Part shown: one piece after another, positions 47,921-57,755 of the stretch
Numbering within the stretch: position 1 is the stretch's first letter
Layout of the letters: every line of letters begins with the position of its first letter
Assembly: GCF_000685315.1 (NCBI RefSeq)
Contig: NZ_ARYM01000016.1
Span: forward strand, 1-64,000
Source of the DNA: Hyphomonas polymorpha PS728
GTDB lineage: Bacteria > Pseudomonadota > Alphaproteobacteria > Caulobacterales > Hyphomonadaceae
Length of the DNA: 64,000 nt
Reading direction: 5' to 3'
The notes under the pieces: model-generated
What the model was told of the DNA's origin: nothing
Database searches by the model: none
Seen by the model: the letters and a program-made list of their open reading frames with translations, nothing else
Position numbers and translations under genes: made by a program

Positions 47921-50485
47921 TCAGAATCGCGTGGAGGTAGAGAACCGGAAGGTTTCCGTCCGGTCGTATTCTTCCTTGCGGAGGATTTGTGAGAAGTCGA
48001 AGCGGATGGGGCCGAAGGGCGAGTCCCAGAAGACACTAAGACCGGCGGAGGCCCGCAGGGTCGCAGCATCCTTTGTCATCCGGATGGCCGTCAGGCCAGG
48101 ATACCCGAATGGCGCGCCATCTTCGAGAATGACCGTAGAGCCCTTGTCGACATCTTCGAGCAATCCAAGGGAGCCGACATCCAGGAATAGGGCGCTCTTG
48201 ATGCCGTATTCTTCCGGGATGAAGTTCGGAACTGTGAGCTCAAACGTACCTTGATAGTAGGCGTTGCCGCCCATCGAGTTGAGACGCTGCGTCGAGACCA
48301 CTTCACCCGTCGCCGGATCAATCAGGCGAAGGATTTCGCGAGGACCAAGACCCGCAACATCGAAGCCGCGGAAAGTGCTGCCGCCGCGGAAGAAACGGTT
48401 GTTGATACGAACGCCCTGCTCATCGTCCAGCGGAACGACGAAACCACCGGAGAAGTTGGCGCTGGCCACGACATCGCGCCAGATGCCGCGATAGAACGAA
48501 GCGCCGGTTTCCGTACGGATGTATTTCACATCCCCACCGACGCCGGCGAGATCCTGGCTGAAGCGGAAATTGAAACCACGGGTGGGCGAAATCGGATCGT
48601 TGGTCTGATCCCAGAAGAAATCATACCCGACGATGCTTGAGATATCGCTGCGCTCCGAGCGGCAAATGGTGTTGCGAAGCACATAAGCAGGGTCACAGAT
48701 GTCGACCACCGCCTCGCCCGGGCCGGCGTCGCCCGGCTCCGGAAGTCTGTAGATATCATCAGACAGGTCGTCGGGAGTATCCTGGCCCGCGATCTGCGTA
48801 CGGCTGCGGATGAGCATGCCGCTGGAGTCGATGATGATGTTCTGGTTGGCAATACTGACATCATCAGACTGCAGACGGTAGCGAACACCCATCTGCATGC
48901 GATCTGTGAGCGGGAATGCCATCCGCAAGCCGCCGCCAATCGTGTCGCTGGTGAAGCCAGTATACTCCTCGAAATCCTGACGTGTCGCGAAGAGATCGAC
49001 GCCCGCCGACAGGTTGCGGTCGAGGAAGCGCGGCTCCGTGAAGCGCAGATCGACAATCTGTTGGCGGCTGGAAAGCGAGGTTCTGGCGACAACTGACTGG
49101 CCGCGTCCACGCAGGTTCCGCTGAGAGGCGCTGAGATCAAAGAGGTACGCATCGACGGAAGAGAAGCCGGCGGCGAAGGATAGTTCGCCGGTCGATTGCT
49201 CGGTAACCTTGACATCGACAATCGTGCGGTCGGGTTGCTCGCTCGGCGTTTCGACGATTTCAACATCCTTGAAGAAGCCGAGTGCGCGGACACGGTTACG
49301 CGAACGGTCCAGCAGAATCCGGTTGAACGCATCCCCTTCAGAAAGGCGAAGTTCGCGGCGAATGACGCGGTCCAGCGTCTGAGTGTTCCCGACGATATTG
49401 ATGCGATCGATATAGACGCGCGGGCCTTCATCGATCGCGAAGGTGATATCGATGCGTCCAGATTGTTCGTTCACGCTGATCTGTGGGCGGACATCCACAA
49501 ACGCATACCCTGCTACGCCTGCAGCATATGTCAGGCTATCGATCGTCGCTTCGATCTGGCTGCCCCGGAAGAGTTCTCCCTCCTGGATCGGAACAACCGC
49601 CTGCAGAACATTCGCGTCCAGTTTCTCAAGCGCAGTTTCGACCTTGATGACCCCGAAATCGTACTGACGCCCCTCCTCCACCGTGTAGGTGATGTAGAAG
49701 TCTTTCTGATCGGGCGTCAGTTCTGCGACAGCAGAGGAAACGCGGAAGTCGTAATAGCCATTATTCTGATAGAACTCGCGAAGCCGTTCGCGGTCATATT
49801 CGAGACGGTTTGAATCGTAGTTGTCGTTAGAGCTGAAGAAACGCCAAAAACGCGACTGCTTGGTAACGATCTCGCTGCGCAGCCGGGAGTCGGAATAGGC
49901 CTGGTTGCCAATGAAGTTGATCGACCGGACGCCCGTGACCGGCCCTTCGGTAACTTCGAAGATCAGATCGACACGGTTTTGTTCCAGCGGCTTGTATTGC
50001 GGCTCCACCTTGGCCGCGAAACGGCCCGAACGGCGATAGAGTTCCATGATCCGCTGCACATCAGACTGCACGCGAGCTGCGGTAAAAATTCCACGCGGCG
50101 CTGCCTGAATCTCTTCGCGAAGCTTGTCGTCCTTGAGCGCGCGGTTGCCCTCGAAAATGACCCGGTTGATGATCGGGTTCTCCACAACCTGGATAACAAG
50201 ATCATTGCCCCGGCGATCAATTGAAACGTCCGCAAACAGGTTCGTTGCGAACAGCGTTTTCAGGGACAGGTCGATCCGGTCTGGGTCGAATGCATCGCCC
50301 GGCTCAACAAGAAGGTAGGACTGGACGGTGCGCGCTTCGATACGCTGGTTGCCCTCAACCAGAATCGATTTGATCGTCCCGCCATAAAGGGGATCTTCCT
50401 GCGCACTGGCTGTGGCGCCAAAGTTGCTCACGCCCAATGCAAGGGCGCTGGTCGCAAGAAAAGTGGCCGCGAGAAACTTACGCAT
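47921..50485 (-). CDS. bamA: Outer-membrane assembly factor BamA
   Basis: BamA folds and inserts beta-barrel proteins into the outer membrane. The 854-residue precursor has a signal peptide (FLAATFLATSALALGVS), five POTRA domains (about residues 30-420, beginning IKSILVEGNQRIEARTVQSY) and a C-terminal 16-strand barrel with the lid-loop motif FFRGGSTFRGFD and a terminal phenylalanine, as expected of outer-membrane barrels. The ATG at 50485 is preferred; a GTG at 50497 is possible. Confidence 0.96.
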   Translation of the reverse strand: MRKFLAATFLATSALALGVSNFGATASAQEDPLYGGTIKSILVEGNQRIEARTVQSYLLVEPGDAFDPDRIDLSLKTLFATNLFADVSIDRRGNDLVIQVVENPIINRVIFEGNRALKDDKLREEIQAAPRGIFTAARVQSDVQRIMELYRRSGRFAAKVEPQYKPLEQNRVDLIFEVTEGPVTGVRSINFIGNQAYSDSRLRSEIVTKQSRFWRFFSSNDNYDSNRLEYDRERLREFYQNNGYYDFRVSSAVAELTPDQKDFYITYTVEEGRQYDFGVIKVETALEKLDANVLQAVVPIQEGELFRGSQIEATIDSLTYAAGVAGYAFVDVRPQISVNEQSGRIDITFAIDEGPRVYIDRINIVGNTQTLDRVIRRELRLSEGDAFNRILLDRSRNRVRALGFFKDVEIVETPSEQPDRTIVDVKVTEQSTGELSFAAGFSSVDAYLFDLSASQRNLRGRGQSVVARTSLSSRQQIVDLRFTEPRFLDRNLSAGVDLFATRQDFEEYTGFTSDTIGGGLRMAFPLTDRMQMGVRYRLQSDDVSIANQNIIIDSSGMLIRSRTQIAGQDTPDDLSDDIYRLPEPGDAGPGEAVVDICDPAYVLRNTICRSERSDISSIVGYDFFWDQTNDPISPTRGFNFRFSQDLAGVGGDVKYIRTETGASFYRGIWRDVVASANFSGGFVVPLDDEQGVRINNRFFRGGSTFRGFDVAGLGPREILRLIDPATGEVVSTQRLNSMGGNAYYQGTFELTVPNFIPEEYGIKSALFLDVGSLGLLEDVDKGSTVILEDGAPFGYPGLTAIRMTKDAATLRASAGLSVFWDSPFGPIRFDFSQILRKEEYDRTETFRFSTSTRF

Positions 50486-50521
50486 TATGGATATCACTCT
50501 CCGTATCGGACTGACATTCCG

Positions 50522-51685
50522 TCAGCCACCACCCCGTCCAAATACGCCCGTTTCAATCACATCTCCCCATGTGATAACCACCACCATAAGCAGCAGAAGG
50601 AACACACTCGCTCTCAATGCGAAGGCTTCCACCTGGCTTGGGAGTTTTGCTCCCGTGACTGCTTCGTATGCATGAAACACAACACGACCGCCATCCAGCA
50701 CTGGCAGTGGCAACAGGTTGAAAAACCCCACACCTACAGAAACTGCCGCACAAACACTCATAAGCATCCAGAACAATTGCTCTGTCTTCTGCCAGGAAGT
50801 GAGTTGGGTCTGCTCCATCACCCGGTTGACCGCGCGACGGGAAATATCACCCACCCCGACAGGCCCTGACATGGTGTGGACAGACATGTTGCCGGTAACG
50901 ATTCGGCTGAGCATCTTAACCGTCTGATCAATGGTCCGGCCGGTTTGAGCCGTACCGGCAACAAGGGAGCCGATCGGGCCATATTGCACCCGCTCTATCA
51001 GATCGGTGTGGGCCAGATTGAAGCCTGCGGTGCTCTGAGGCACGATCTGTCCAAATTCGTTCGGCCGGACAACCTCAAGCGGCGTGACTGCCAGGCTCAG
51101 CGGCTGCCCATCCCGCTCCACAACGAAGTTCATCGCCTTGTTGGGGCTGACGAGCACCATTGCCGTAACGTCGGCGCCGCTGAAAATGTCCCGGTTGTTG
51201 ATCTGGCGGATCACATCTCCGGGCAAAAGCCCTGCTTCTTCGGCAGGCATACCCTCAGAGACATTCATTATCTGAACTTCGAATTTCGGCGTCCCGAACA
51301 CACCGATGGCGAGCGCAAAGATCAGCGTGGCCAGCACAAAGTTCGCGAATGGCCCCGCAAGACTGACCACAATCTTGGGAATGGGTTTCAGGTCGTCAAA
51401 AGACTTGCCGACGACATTGGCGTGGGGACCATCCTCAAGGCGCGCTGCCGCGGGGAGGAAACTGACGAACCCACCGAGCGGTATCCAGTTGATCCGCCAC
51501 CGCGTTCCCCGCTTGTCCCGTCCTTCTACAAGGGGTTTGCCGAAGCCCACGGCAAAGGACTCAATGGCCACGCCATAGAGGCGCGCGGCCAGATAGTGAC
51601 CAAATTCATGAATGACCACCACGATGCCCATCATGAATATCAGGCAAGCAAGGAAGAGCGGCCCCTGGCTCAGAATCTGATCCAC
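50522..51685 (-). CDS. rseP: RseP-type intramembrane site-2 protease
   Basis: This membrane zinc protease cuts anti-sigma factors and other membrane-anchored substrates. The 387-residue frame has VVIHEFGHYLAARLYG (the HExxH metal site), one PDZ domain near residues 125-210 (VSEGMPAEEAGLLPGDVI), and the second metal motif FFNLLPLPVLDGGRV near the C-terminus, with about four membrane helices. The relative in Caulobacter, MmpA, cleaves a polarity factor. It lies between dxr and bamA. Confidence 0.94.
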   Translation of the reverse strand: MDQILSQGPLFLACLIFMMGIVVVIHEFGHYLAARLYGVAIESFAVGFGKPLVEGRDKRGTRWRINWIPLGGFVSFLPAAARLEDGPHANVVGKSFDDLKPIPKIVVSLAGPFANFVLATLIFALAIGVFGTPKFEVQIMNVSEGMPAEEAGLLPGDVIRQINNRDIFSGADVTAMVLVSPNKAMNFVVERDGQPLSLAVTPLEVVRPNEFGQIVPQSTAGFNLAHTDLIERVQYGPIGSLVAGTAQTGRTIDQTVKMLSRIVTGNMSVHTMSGPVGVGDISRRAVNRVMEQTQLTSWQKTEQLFWMLMSVCAAVSVGVGFFNLLPLPVLDGGRVVFHAYEAVTGAKLPSQVEAFALRASVFLLLLMVVVITWGDVIETGVFGRGGG

Positions 51686-51689
51686 TCGA

Positions 51690-52883
51690 TCATCCCCCTG
51701 CCCGGCTTGGGGCGTTGCTTAACCAATCGGACGCTAGGAAATGCCCGTATCGGCTCAATTCTGCTATCTCTTCAAGCGTTTCGCATTTGCTAGAGGCAAA
51801 ATTACTTGATGAAAAGCGCTCGAGTGCGGCTTCCACCGCCCTTGCGATATCTAGAAACCCGCATTTTTCAGCAACAAAGGCGGAAACTGCCGCTTCATTA
51901 GCGCAATTTAATATCACCCGCGCGCCCGGGCCGGCATTCATGGCCTGGCGTGCAAGACGGATCGAGGGGAAACGATTTTCGTCAACTTCGGTAAATTCCA
52001 GCCTCGAAATCTGCGCAAGATTGAGCCGGGTGACGCTTGTAGGTATCCGGTCCGGCCACCCCAGAGCGTAGGCGATCGGGGTCTTCATGTCCGGAGTGCC
52101 CAGCTGCGCGATCACGGAGCCATCGCTGAAATGCGCCATTCCGTGGATGATGGATTGCGGATGAACCAGAACGTCGATTTCAGAAGCGGGCACATCGAAC
52201 AGCACCGCCGCTTCTATGAACTCCAGCGCCTTGTTCATAAGCGACGCGCTGTCGATGGAGTTCTTGATACCCATTGACCAGATGGGATGGGCGGCCGCCT
52301 GTCCCGGCGTCGCCCGCTCCATTTGCTCTAGCGTCCATGTGCGAAACGGCCCACCCGACGCTGTGATGGTCAGCTGCTCCAGCTGTTTGCCGTCACCGAG
52401 GCTTTGGAAAATCGCGCTGTGCTCAGAATCGACGGGAAGAACGCGGGCGCCCGACTTTTTCGCTTCCTGGAGCATCAGCGGGCCCCCGCAGACGATGCTT
52501 TCCTTGTTAGCGATAGCGACGTCATTGCCTGCACAGATGGCCGCCAATGTAGATTCCAGGCCTGCTGCGCCCACAATGGCTGCCAGAACCCTGTCACACG
52601 GCCTGGTAGCGGCTTCGTTGAGTGCGGCGGCGCCAGCGGCAACTTCAATCCCAGCCCCGGCCAGACGGGCTGTGAGCTCATCTAAGCGGCTTTCATCGGC
52701 GACAACCGCAATGCGAGGACGCAGGACACGCGCCTGTTCCGCCAGTTTCTCAACATCTTGGCCAGCGGCGAGGGCCTCAATTTCAAATTCAGCGGTCCCA
52801 GTCTCGATGGCATGGCGAATCACGTCGAACGCGGACCGGCCAATGGATCCCGTGGATCCAAAAATAGAGACCCTGCGCACCAT
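51690..52883 (-). CDS. dxr: 1-deoxy-D-xylulose-5-phosphate reductoisomerase
   Basis: Dxr makes 2-C-methyl-D-erythritol 4-phosphate, the committed step of the non-mevalonate isoprenoid pathway. The 397-residue enzyme shows the NADPH loop VSIFGSTGSIGRSAFDVI, NKESIVCGGPLML, LPVDSEHSAIFQ with the metal-binding aspartate-glutamate region, TASGGPF and MNKALEFIEA. The ATG at 52883 is four bases from the cdsA stop; a longer frame to 52991 would overlap cdsA. Confidence 0.95.
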   Translation of the reverse strand: MVRRVSIFGSTGSIGRSAFDVIRHAIETGTAEFEIEALAAGQDVEKLAEQARVLRPRIAVVADESRLDELTARLAGAGIEVAAGAAALNEAATRPCDRVLAAIVGAAGLESTLAAICAGNDVAIANKESIVCGGPLMLQEAKKSGARVLPVDSEHSAIFQSLGDGKQLEQLTITASGGPFRTWTLEQMERATPGQAAAHPIWSMGIKNSIDSASLMNKALEFIEAAVLFDVPASEIDVLVHPQSIIHGMAHFSDGSVIAQLGTPDMKTPIAYALGWPDRIPTSVTRLNLAQISRLEFTEVDENRFPSIRLARQAMNAGPGARVILNCANEAAVSAFVAEKCGFLDIARAVEAALERFSSSNFASSKCETLEEIAELSRYGHFLASDWLSNAPSRAGG

Positions 52884-52887
52884 CAGC

Positions 52888-53709
52888 TCACAGCCCCAAA
52901 GATGCCGCGAAACCAGGAAGGACGAAAAGGGCCAGGCTTCCGGCAATGCTGACCGCGCCGAGCCCATCCACGCGATCCAGAAGGCCTCCATGGCCGGGAA
53001 GTATCTTTCCCGAATCCTTGACCTTGAAACGGCGCTTTAGTCCGCTTTCAAACAAATCGCCTGCCTGTGCCACGATCGATATTGCTATCCCTGATATGAT
53101 CCAGATGACGGGATCGACATCTTCTATCATCGCAGCGAAATAACCACAGATTGCGCACCCGATAACAGCAGCAATTGCACCACTCCACGTCTTATTCGGG
53201 CTTTCACTCGGCAAAAGCTTGGGCCCGCCAATCGCCCGGCCGAAAAAGTAGGCGGCTGCGTCGGATGCCCAGACGAATGACATGAAATACAGCGCCGCCG
53301 AACGGCCCTCCCAGCCCCCTTCCCGAAGCAGGTAGAGCCCAGCGAGCATTCCGAAAACGTAGACAACACCGAAGCCGGCCGCAATTCGCGTATGAACACC
53401 GGCGCGGGCGGCCAGCACTGCCAATGACAATGCTGCCACCGCTATCGAGAGCGTGATGGCGAGATTATCGAGCGGGAATGACGCCGCAAAAAGCCCGCCA
53501 AGCCCCGCGAGCAAATGATGATGCGGTGTCGCGCTCATCGCGCACCATTCCAGCATCATGACATATCCAAATAAAGCGCATGCCGCTGCGAGCCACCAGC
53601 CCCCCATCCAGACAGCAGCGAGAGCCATCGGGATCAGAATGAGAGCAGACGCCAAACGGACAGGAAGTTCGGAAAACCGCCTTTCGGCTGGCGTCCAGTC
53701 GCCCATCAA
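52888..53709 (-). CDS. cdsA: Phosphatidate cytidylyltransferase
   Basis: CdsA makes CDP-diacylglycerol, the common precursor of bacterial phospholipids. The 273-residue membrane protein has about seven hydrophobic segments and the family signature near its end, KVKDSGKILPGHGGLLDRVDG, preceded by DLFESGLKRR. It overlaps uppS by four bases and precedes dxr. Confidence 0.94.
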   Translation of the reverse strand: MMGDWTPAERRFSELPVRLASALILIPMALAAVWMGGWWLAAACALFGYVMMLEWCAMSATPHHHLLAGLGGLFAASFPLDNLAITLSIAVAALSLAVLAARAGVHTRIAAGFGVVYVFGMLAGLYLLREGGWEGRSAALYFMSFVWASDAAAYFFGRAIGGPKLLPSESPNKTWSGAIAAVIGCAICGYFAAMIEDVDPVIWIISGIAISIVAQAGDLFESGLKRRFKVKDSGKILPGHGGLLDRVDGLGAVSIAGSLALFVLPGFAASLGL

Positions 53710-54464
53710 CCTGCTCCCGGAGTCACCGCGCCATAACGGCGCTCCCGTTCATTGTAGCTTTTTAGGGCTTCTTCAAGATGGGACCGGCCGAAATCCGGCC
53801 AAAGAACGTCACAAAACAGCAGTTCTGCGTAAGCCGCCTGCCAAAGGAGGAAATTGCTGATCCGGAACTCTCCGCTCGTGCGGATCAGAAGGTCCGGGTC
53901 GGGGAGACCGCTCGTGTCCAGATAGGCTGCGAATTCTGATTCGGAGATGTTCTCATCGCGAACCCCGGCTTTCACGTCGCGCGCGATAGCCTGCACGGCG
54001 CGGAGTATTTCGTCTCTCGCCCCATAATTGAAAGCGATCGTCAGATTGAAGCGAGTATTGCCGCTCGTCTCAAGCTCGGCCTTATTGACGAGACTAGCAA
54101 TATCTGGCGGCAGGCCTTCCCGCTGACCAATTATCCGTATCCGCACGCCTTCCGCCTTGAGACGGCCGAGATCCCGCTGAACGTAAGCCTTCAGCAGCGC
54201 AAACAGGGTGTTCACTTCTGCTGGCGGTCTCCGCCAGTTCTCTGTGGAGAAGGAAAACACGGTGAGGTATTTGATGCCGAGTTCGCCGGCCGCATCGACC
54301 GTACGCCGCAAGGCTTCCACGCCCCGCTCATGACCGGCTGACCGGGGGAGATGGCGCGCTGTAGCCCAGCGGCCATTTCCGTCCATGATTATCGCCACAT
54401 GGCGAGGGGCGGCGGGCTGATCGCCCGCCGGCACAGGGTCGAGAGGGGCAGCCGCCCGCGACAT
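53706..54464 (-). CDS. uppS: Undecaprenyl diphosphate synthase
   Basis: UppS builds the C55 lipid carrier for cell-wall and LPS synthesis. The 252-residue cis-prenyltransferase shows HVAIIMDGNGRWATARHLPRS with the catalytic aspartate, GVEALRRTVD, TVFSFSTENWRRP and the C-terminal LLIRTSGEFRISNFLLWQ and AYAELLFCDVLWPDF. It overlaps cdsA by four bases and frr by one base (TAATG). Confidence 0.95.
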   Translation of the reverse strand: MSRAAAPLDPVPAGDQPAAPRHVAIIMDGNGRWATARHLPRSAGHERGVEALRRTVDAAGELGIKYLTVFSFSTENWRRPPAEVNTLFALLKAYVQRDLGRLKAEGVRIRIIGQREGLPPDIASLVNKAELETSGNTRFNLTIAFNYGARDEILRAVQAIARDVKAGVRDENISESEFAAYLDTSGLPDPDLLIRTSGEFRISNFLLWQAAYAELLFCDVLWPDFGRSHLEEALKSYNERERRYGAVTPGAG

Positions 54465-55018
54465 TAGACCTGCATGATCTCCGCTTCTTTGGACTTCAGC
54501 GCCTCATCGACGCGCTTTACGAACGCATCGGTGAGTTTCTGCACCTCATCCGTCAGAGCCCGGTGACGATCCTCGCTGATCTCGCCATCCTTCTCGGCCT
54601 TTTTGAGGGCGTCCATACCGTCGCGGCGCACATTCCGCACCGCAACGCGGGCAGCCTCTGCATACTTGCCGGCAATCTTGGTCAGCTCCACCCGGCGCTC
54701 CTCGTTGAGGGGCGGGATCGGAATCCGCAGGTTCTGCCCGTCCATAACCGGGTTCAGGCCAAGGCCGGACTCGCGGATGGCCCGGTCAACGGCGCCCACC
54801 ACGGCCTTGTCCCAGACGTTCACAGACAGCATCCGCGTGTCGGAAACGGTTACAGAAGCGACCTGGCTTAAAGACGACATGCCGCCGTAAGCCGGAACCT
54901 GAATGCTGTCCAAAAGGTTCACGGAGGCACGCCCAGTCCGCAAACCCGCAAATTCCGACGCCAAAGACGCGAGCGCGCCTTCCATCCGGCGCTCGATGTC
55001 CTGTTTGCTATAGCTCAT
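54464..55018 (-). CDS. frr: Ribosome recycling factor
   Basis: Frr, with EF-G, splits ribosomes after termination. The 184-residue protein shows the usual start [59 protein letters not shown] and the C-terminal helix. It overlaps pyrH by four bases; the pair frr-pyrH is widely conserved. Confidence 0.96.
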   Translation of the reverse strand: MSYSKQDIERRMEGALASLASEFAGLRTGRASVNLLDSIQVPAYGGMSSLSQVASVTVSDTRMLSVNVWDKAVVGAVDRAIRESGLGLNPVMDGQNLRIPIPPLNEERRVELTKIAGKYAEAARVAVRNVRRDGMDALKKAEKDGEISEDRHRALTDEVQKLTDAFVKRVDEALKSKEAEIMQV

Positions 55019-55770
55019 GGCTTCTCTGCTCCCTCATTGGTAATCGTCGTGGATGTGCCCCGCCCGTAAAGGACATTCAGCAGTGAACCTTCCTCTTTGA
55101 GCGAGAAAACCACGATCGGAACATTGTTGTCTCTCATCAGGCTGACGGCAGAGGAATCCATAACGCGAAGGTCTTTCGCCAGGAGCTCCTGATAAGCCAC
55201 CTGATGGTAGCGGGTAGCCGTCGCGTCCAGTTTCGGGTCGGCGGTATAAACGCCGTCGACCTGGGTGCCCTTCAACAGCGCGTCGCAATTCATTTCGATC
55301 GCGCGCAGCGCAGCGCCGGTGTCCGTCGTGAAGAAGGGGTTGCCGATGCCTGCGGCGAAGATCACCACGCGGCCCTTCTCCATGTGCCGGTGGGCGCGCC
55401 GACGAATGTAGGGTTCACAGATGGCATCCATATTCAGCGCTGACTGCACGCGCGTGGGCACACCAATGTTCTCAAGCACGCTCTGCATTGCGAGCGCATT
55501 CATCACGGTCGCCAGCATTCCCATCGAGTCAGCCTGGGCGCGCTCCATTCCCTTTGCAGCGCCTGCAACGCCGCGAAAGATATTACCGCCGCCGATGACC
55601 AGGCAAATTTCCGCGCCGGCTTCACGCGCTTCGGCAATTGCCCGGGCAAACTTCTCACAGGTCGGAATATCGATCCCGAACTGCCCACTTCCCATCAGCG
55701 CCTCGCCTGAGAGCTTCAGAAGAACGCGACGATATTTCAGTTTGCCAGTTTCAGGCTCGCCGGAAGGCAT
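55015..55770 (-). CDS. pyrH: Uridylate kinase
   Basis: PyrH phosphorylates UMP to UDP. The 251-residue amino-acid-kinase-fold protein shows [45 protein letters not shown] with [14 protein letters not shown], and [14 protein letters not shown]. It is separated from tsf by 112 bases that hold a strong hairpin, so it may have its own promoter. Confidence 0.96.
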   Translation of the reverse strand: MPSGEPETGKLKYRRVLLKLSGEALMGSGQFGIDIPTCEKFARAIAEAREAGAEICLVIGGGNIFRGVAGAAKGMERAQADSMGMLATVMNALAMQSVLENIGVPTRVQSALNMDAICEPYIRRRAHRHMEKGRVVIFAAGIGNPFFTTDTGAALRAIEMNCDALLKGTQVDGVYTADPKLDATATRYHQVAYQELLAKDLRVMDSSAVSLMRDNNVPIVVFSLKEEGSLLNVLYGRGTSTTITNEGAEKP

Positions 55771-55812
55771 AACGAAACCCCACTCTCTTTTATTATGAGT
55801 ACTGGATACAAT

Positions 55813-55846
55813 AATCCCGGCCGCTCCTGAGGGGGCGGCCGGGATT
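55813..55846 (-). terminator. Terminator hairpin after tsf
   Basis: GCGGCCGGGATT (55835-55846) and AATCCCGGCCGC (55813-55824) make a perfect 12-base stem with a 10-base loop. On the minus strand it is followed by ATTATTGT-like, T-rich sequence. It probably ends or weakens the rpsB-tsf transcript before pyrH. Confidence 0.75.
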
Positions 55847-55882
55847 GTTCAAAGCCCCTCGCGGGCCGAAAGGCAAGCCCGA

Positions 55883-56788
55883 TCAGGCGCCTTTTGTAAG
55901 CGCAGCAACCTCGTCAGCGAAGTTGTCCGCAGCTTTTTCCACGCCTTCACCGAGTTTGTAGTGGACAAAGCCTTTAAGCGTAGCTCCCTGCTCTTTCAGG
56001 AATTCGCCGACCGTTTTGTCAGTGTCCATGATGAAGGGCTGCTCAACCAGAACAACTTCCTTGTAGAACTTCTGCATCCGGCCAACGATCATTTTTTCAA
56101 TGACGGCGTCCGGCTTGCCACTCTCGCGAGCCTGCTCGGTCAGAACACGCTTTTCCGATTCGACAAGCGCAGGATCAAGCTCTGCCGTGGTGGCCGCGGC
56201 CGGCGACGTGGCAGCGATATGCATCGCAACCTTGCGGCCAGCGTCTTCCAGGTCACCCGACCCGTCCAGCGCCACAAGAACGCCAACCTTGCCCATGCCA
56301 GGCACCACCGCATTGTGCACGTAAGCCGAAACGCGGCCGTCAGCCGAGAGCTTGGCAAAGCGGCGGAGCGTCATGTTTTCACCGATGGTGGCGATCATGC
56401 GCTTGATGAGGTCGTCAACGCTGCCTTCGCCGTCCGGCGAAGGGGCGCCAGCGAGTGCGTCAACCGCGCCATCCACCTTCAGAGCTGCCTCGGCGATACC
56501 GTCGAGCGACTTCTGGAAGATTTCATTGCGCGCAACAAAGTCCGTTTCAGCATTCAGCTCGACGATTGCGCCGGACTTGCCGTCGGCAGACAGCTTGACG
56601 GCGACGAGGCCTTCTGCAGCAGCGCGATCAGATTTCTTGGCAGCCTTTGACAGGCCTTTGGCGCGAAGCCATTCGATCGCAGCGGCCTGATCGCCATCGT
56701 TTTCGACGAGCGCCTTCTTGGCGTCCATCATGCCTGCGCCGGTCTTCTCGCGCAGTTCCTTCACAAGTGCAGCCGTAATCTCAGCCAT
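55883..56788 (-). CDS. tsf: Elongation factor Ts
   Basis: EF-Ts reloads EF-Tu with GTP during translation. The 301-residue protein has the N-terminal UBA-like domain (LVKELREKTGAGMMDAKKAL), the TDFVARNE core motif and the dimer/core domain ending VEQPFIMDTDKTVGEFLKEQ. It follows rpsB by 38 bases in the universal rpsB-tsf order. Confidence 0.96.
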   Translation of the reverse strand: MAEITAALVKELREKTGAGMMDAKKALVENDGDQAAAIEWLRAKGLSKAAKKSDRAAAEGLVAVKLSADGKSGAIVELNAETDFVARNEIFQKSLDGIAEAALKVDGAVDALAGAPSPDGEGSVDDLIKRMIATIGENMTLRRFAKLSADGRVSAYVHNAVVPGMGKVGVLVALDGSGDLEDAGRKVAMHIAATSPAAATTAELDPALVESEKRVLTEQARESGKPDAVIEKMIVGRMQKFYKEVVLVEQPFIMDTDKTVGEFLKEQGATLKGFVHYKLGEGVEKAADNFADEVAALTKGA

Positions 56789-56826
56789 GAGATTGTTCCT
56801 TCATCTTGGGTTGGCAGGAGAAGCGA

Positions 56827-57618
56827 TTAAGCTTCGCCTGCAGCTTCTTCGTCAGCGAGTTTGACGTCGGCATCTGCCAGAGACGCAATGTCCGCAGCAG
56901 CGCCAAGATCAACGCCGAGACCTGCTGTGGATTCAGCCAGACCATCGAGCACGGCATCAGCAAACAGGTTGCAGTAAAGGGAGATCGCGCGGGCAGCGTC
57001 GTCGTTGCCGGGGAAACCGTAGTCAGCGTCGGCCGGGTTGCAGTTGGTGTCGAGGACAGCAACCACCGGAATGCCGAGCTTGCGGGCTTCCTGAACAGCG
57101 ATCGCTTCCTTGTTGGTATCGATCACGATGATGGCAGACGGCAGGCCGCCCATATCTGCGATACCGCCGAGCGATTTCTGCAGCTTCTCGCGGCGGCGCT
57201 GCAGGTCGAGCAGCTCTTTCTTGGTCAGGCCGGCGCCGCCACCGCTCTCGAACATCGCGTTAAGTTCGCGCAGTTGCTTGATCGAGTTGGAAACGGTCGA
57301 CCAGTTGGTCAGCGTGCCGCCGAGCCAGCGATGGTTCATGTAATACTGAGCGCAGCGTTGAGCGGCTTCAGCGATGGGCTCCTGAGCCTGACGCTTGGTA
57401 CCCACGAACAGGATACGGCCACCTTTGGCAACGGTATCACGCACGAAGACCAGCGACTGGTGAAGCGCCGGAACCGTGTGCGAAAGGTCCATGATGTGGA
57501 TGCCGGAACGCTCGCCGTAGATATACGGCTTCATGCGTGGGTTCCAGCGGTGGGTCTGGTGACCAAAGTGAACACCAGCCTCGAGCAGCTGACGCATCGA
57601 GAAGTCAGGAAGGGCCAT
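56827..57618 (-). CDS. rpsB: 30S ribosomal protein S2
   Basis: The 263-residue protein shows S2 signatures: [47 protein letters not shown] and [24 protein letters not shown] lies eight bases before the ATG. It has a leader of about 85 bases with a hairpin and a recognisable promoter, and leads the rpsB-tsf unit. Confidence 0.97.
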   Translation of the reverse strand: MALPDFSMRQLLEAGVHFGHQTHRWNPRMKPYIYGERSGIHIMDLSHTVPALHQSLVFVRDTVAKGGRILFVGTKRQAQEPIAEAAQRCAQYYMNHRWLGGTLTNWSTVSNSIKQLRELNAMFESGGGAGLTKKELLDLQRRREKLQKSLGGIADMGGLPSAIIVIDTNKEAIAVQEARKLGIPVVAVLDTNCNPADADYGFPGNDDAARAISLYCNLFADAVLDGLAESTAGLGVDLGAAADIASLADADVKLADEEAAGEA

Positions 57619-57656
57619 CGATTTTCTCCATCCGGTTGGCCGTCGCAGGGGGAACT

Positions 57657-57670
57657 ACGGGAAATCCCGT
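57657..57670 (-). promoter_or_regulatory. Hairpin in the rpsB leader
   Basis: ACGGG-AAAT-CCCGT (as read on the plus strand) gives a five-base stem with a four-base loop within the presumed 5' leader of rpsB. S2 leaders are autoregulatory in several bacterial groups; whether this small hairpin has such a role is open. Confidence 0.35.
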
Positions 57671-57708
57671 CGCACCGGATGCACCCGCGACATGGTTTAG
57701 AATGCGCG

Positions 57709-57736
57709 CGTATACTCAATTCAGGCGAAACAACAA
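57709..57736 (-). promoter_or_regulatory. Putative rpsB promoter
   Basis: On the minus strand TTGTTG (57736-57731), a 16-base spacer and TATACG (57714-57709) fit a housekeeping promoter about 90 bases before rpsB, between dnaE and rpsB. It is a pattern match only. Confidence 0.5.
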
Positions 57737-57755
57737 GTCCCAAAACACCGTAGAT

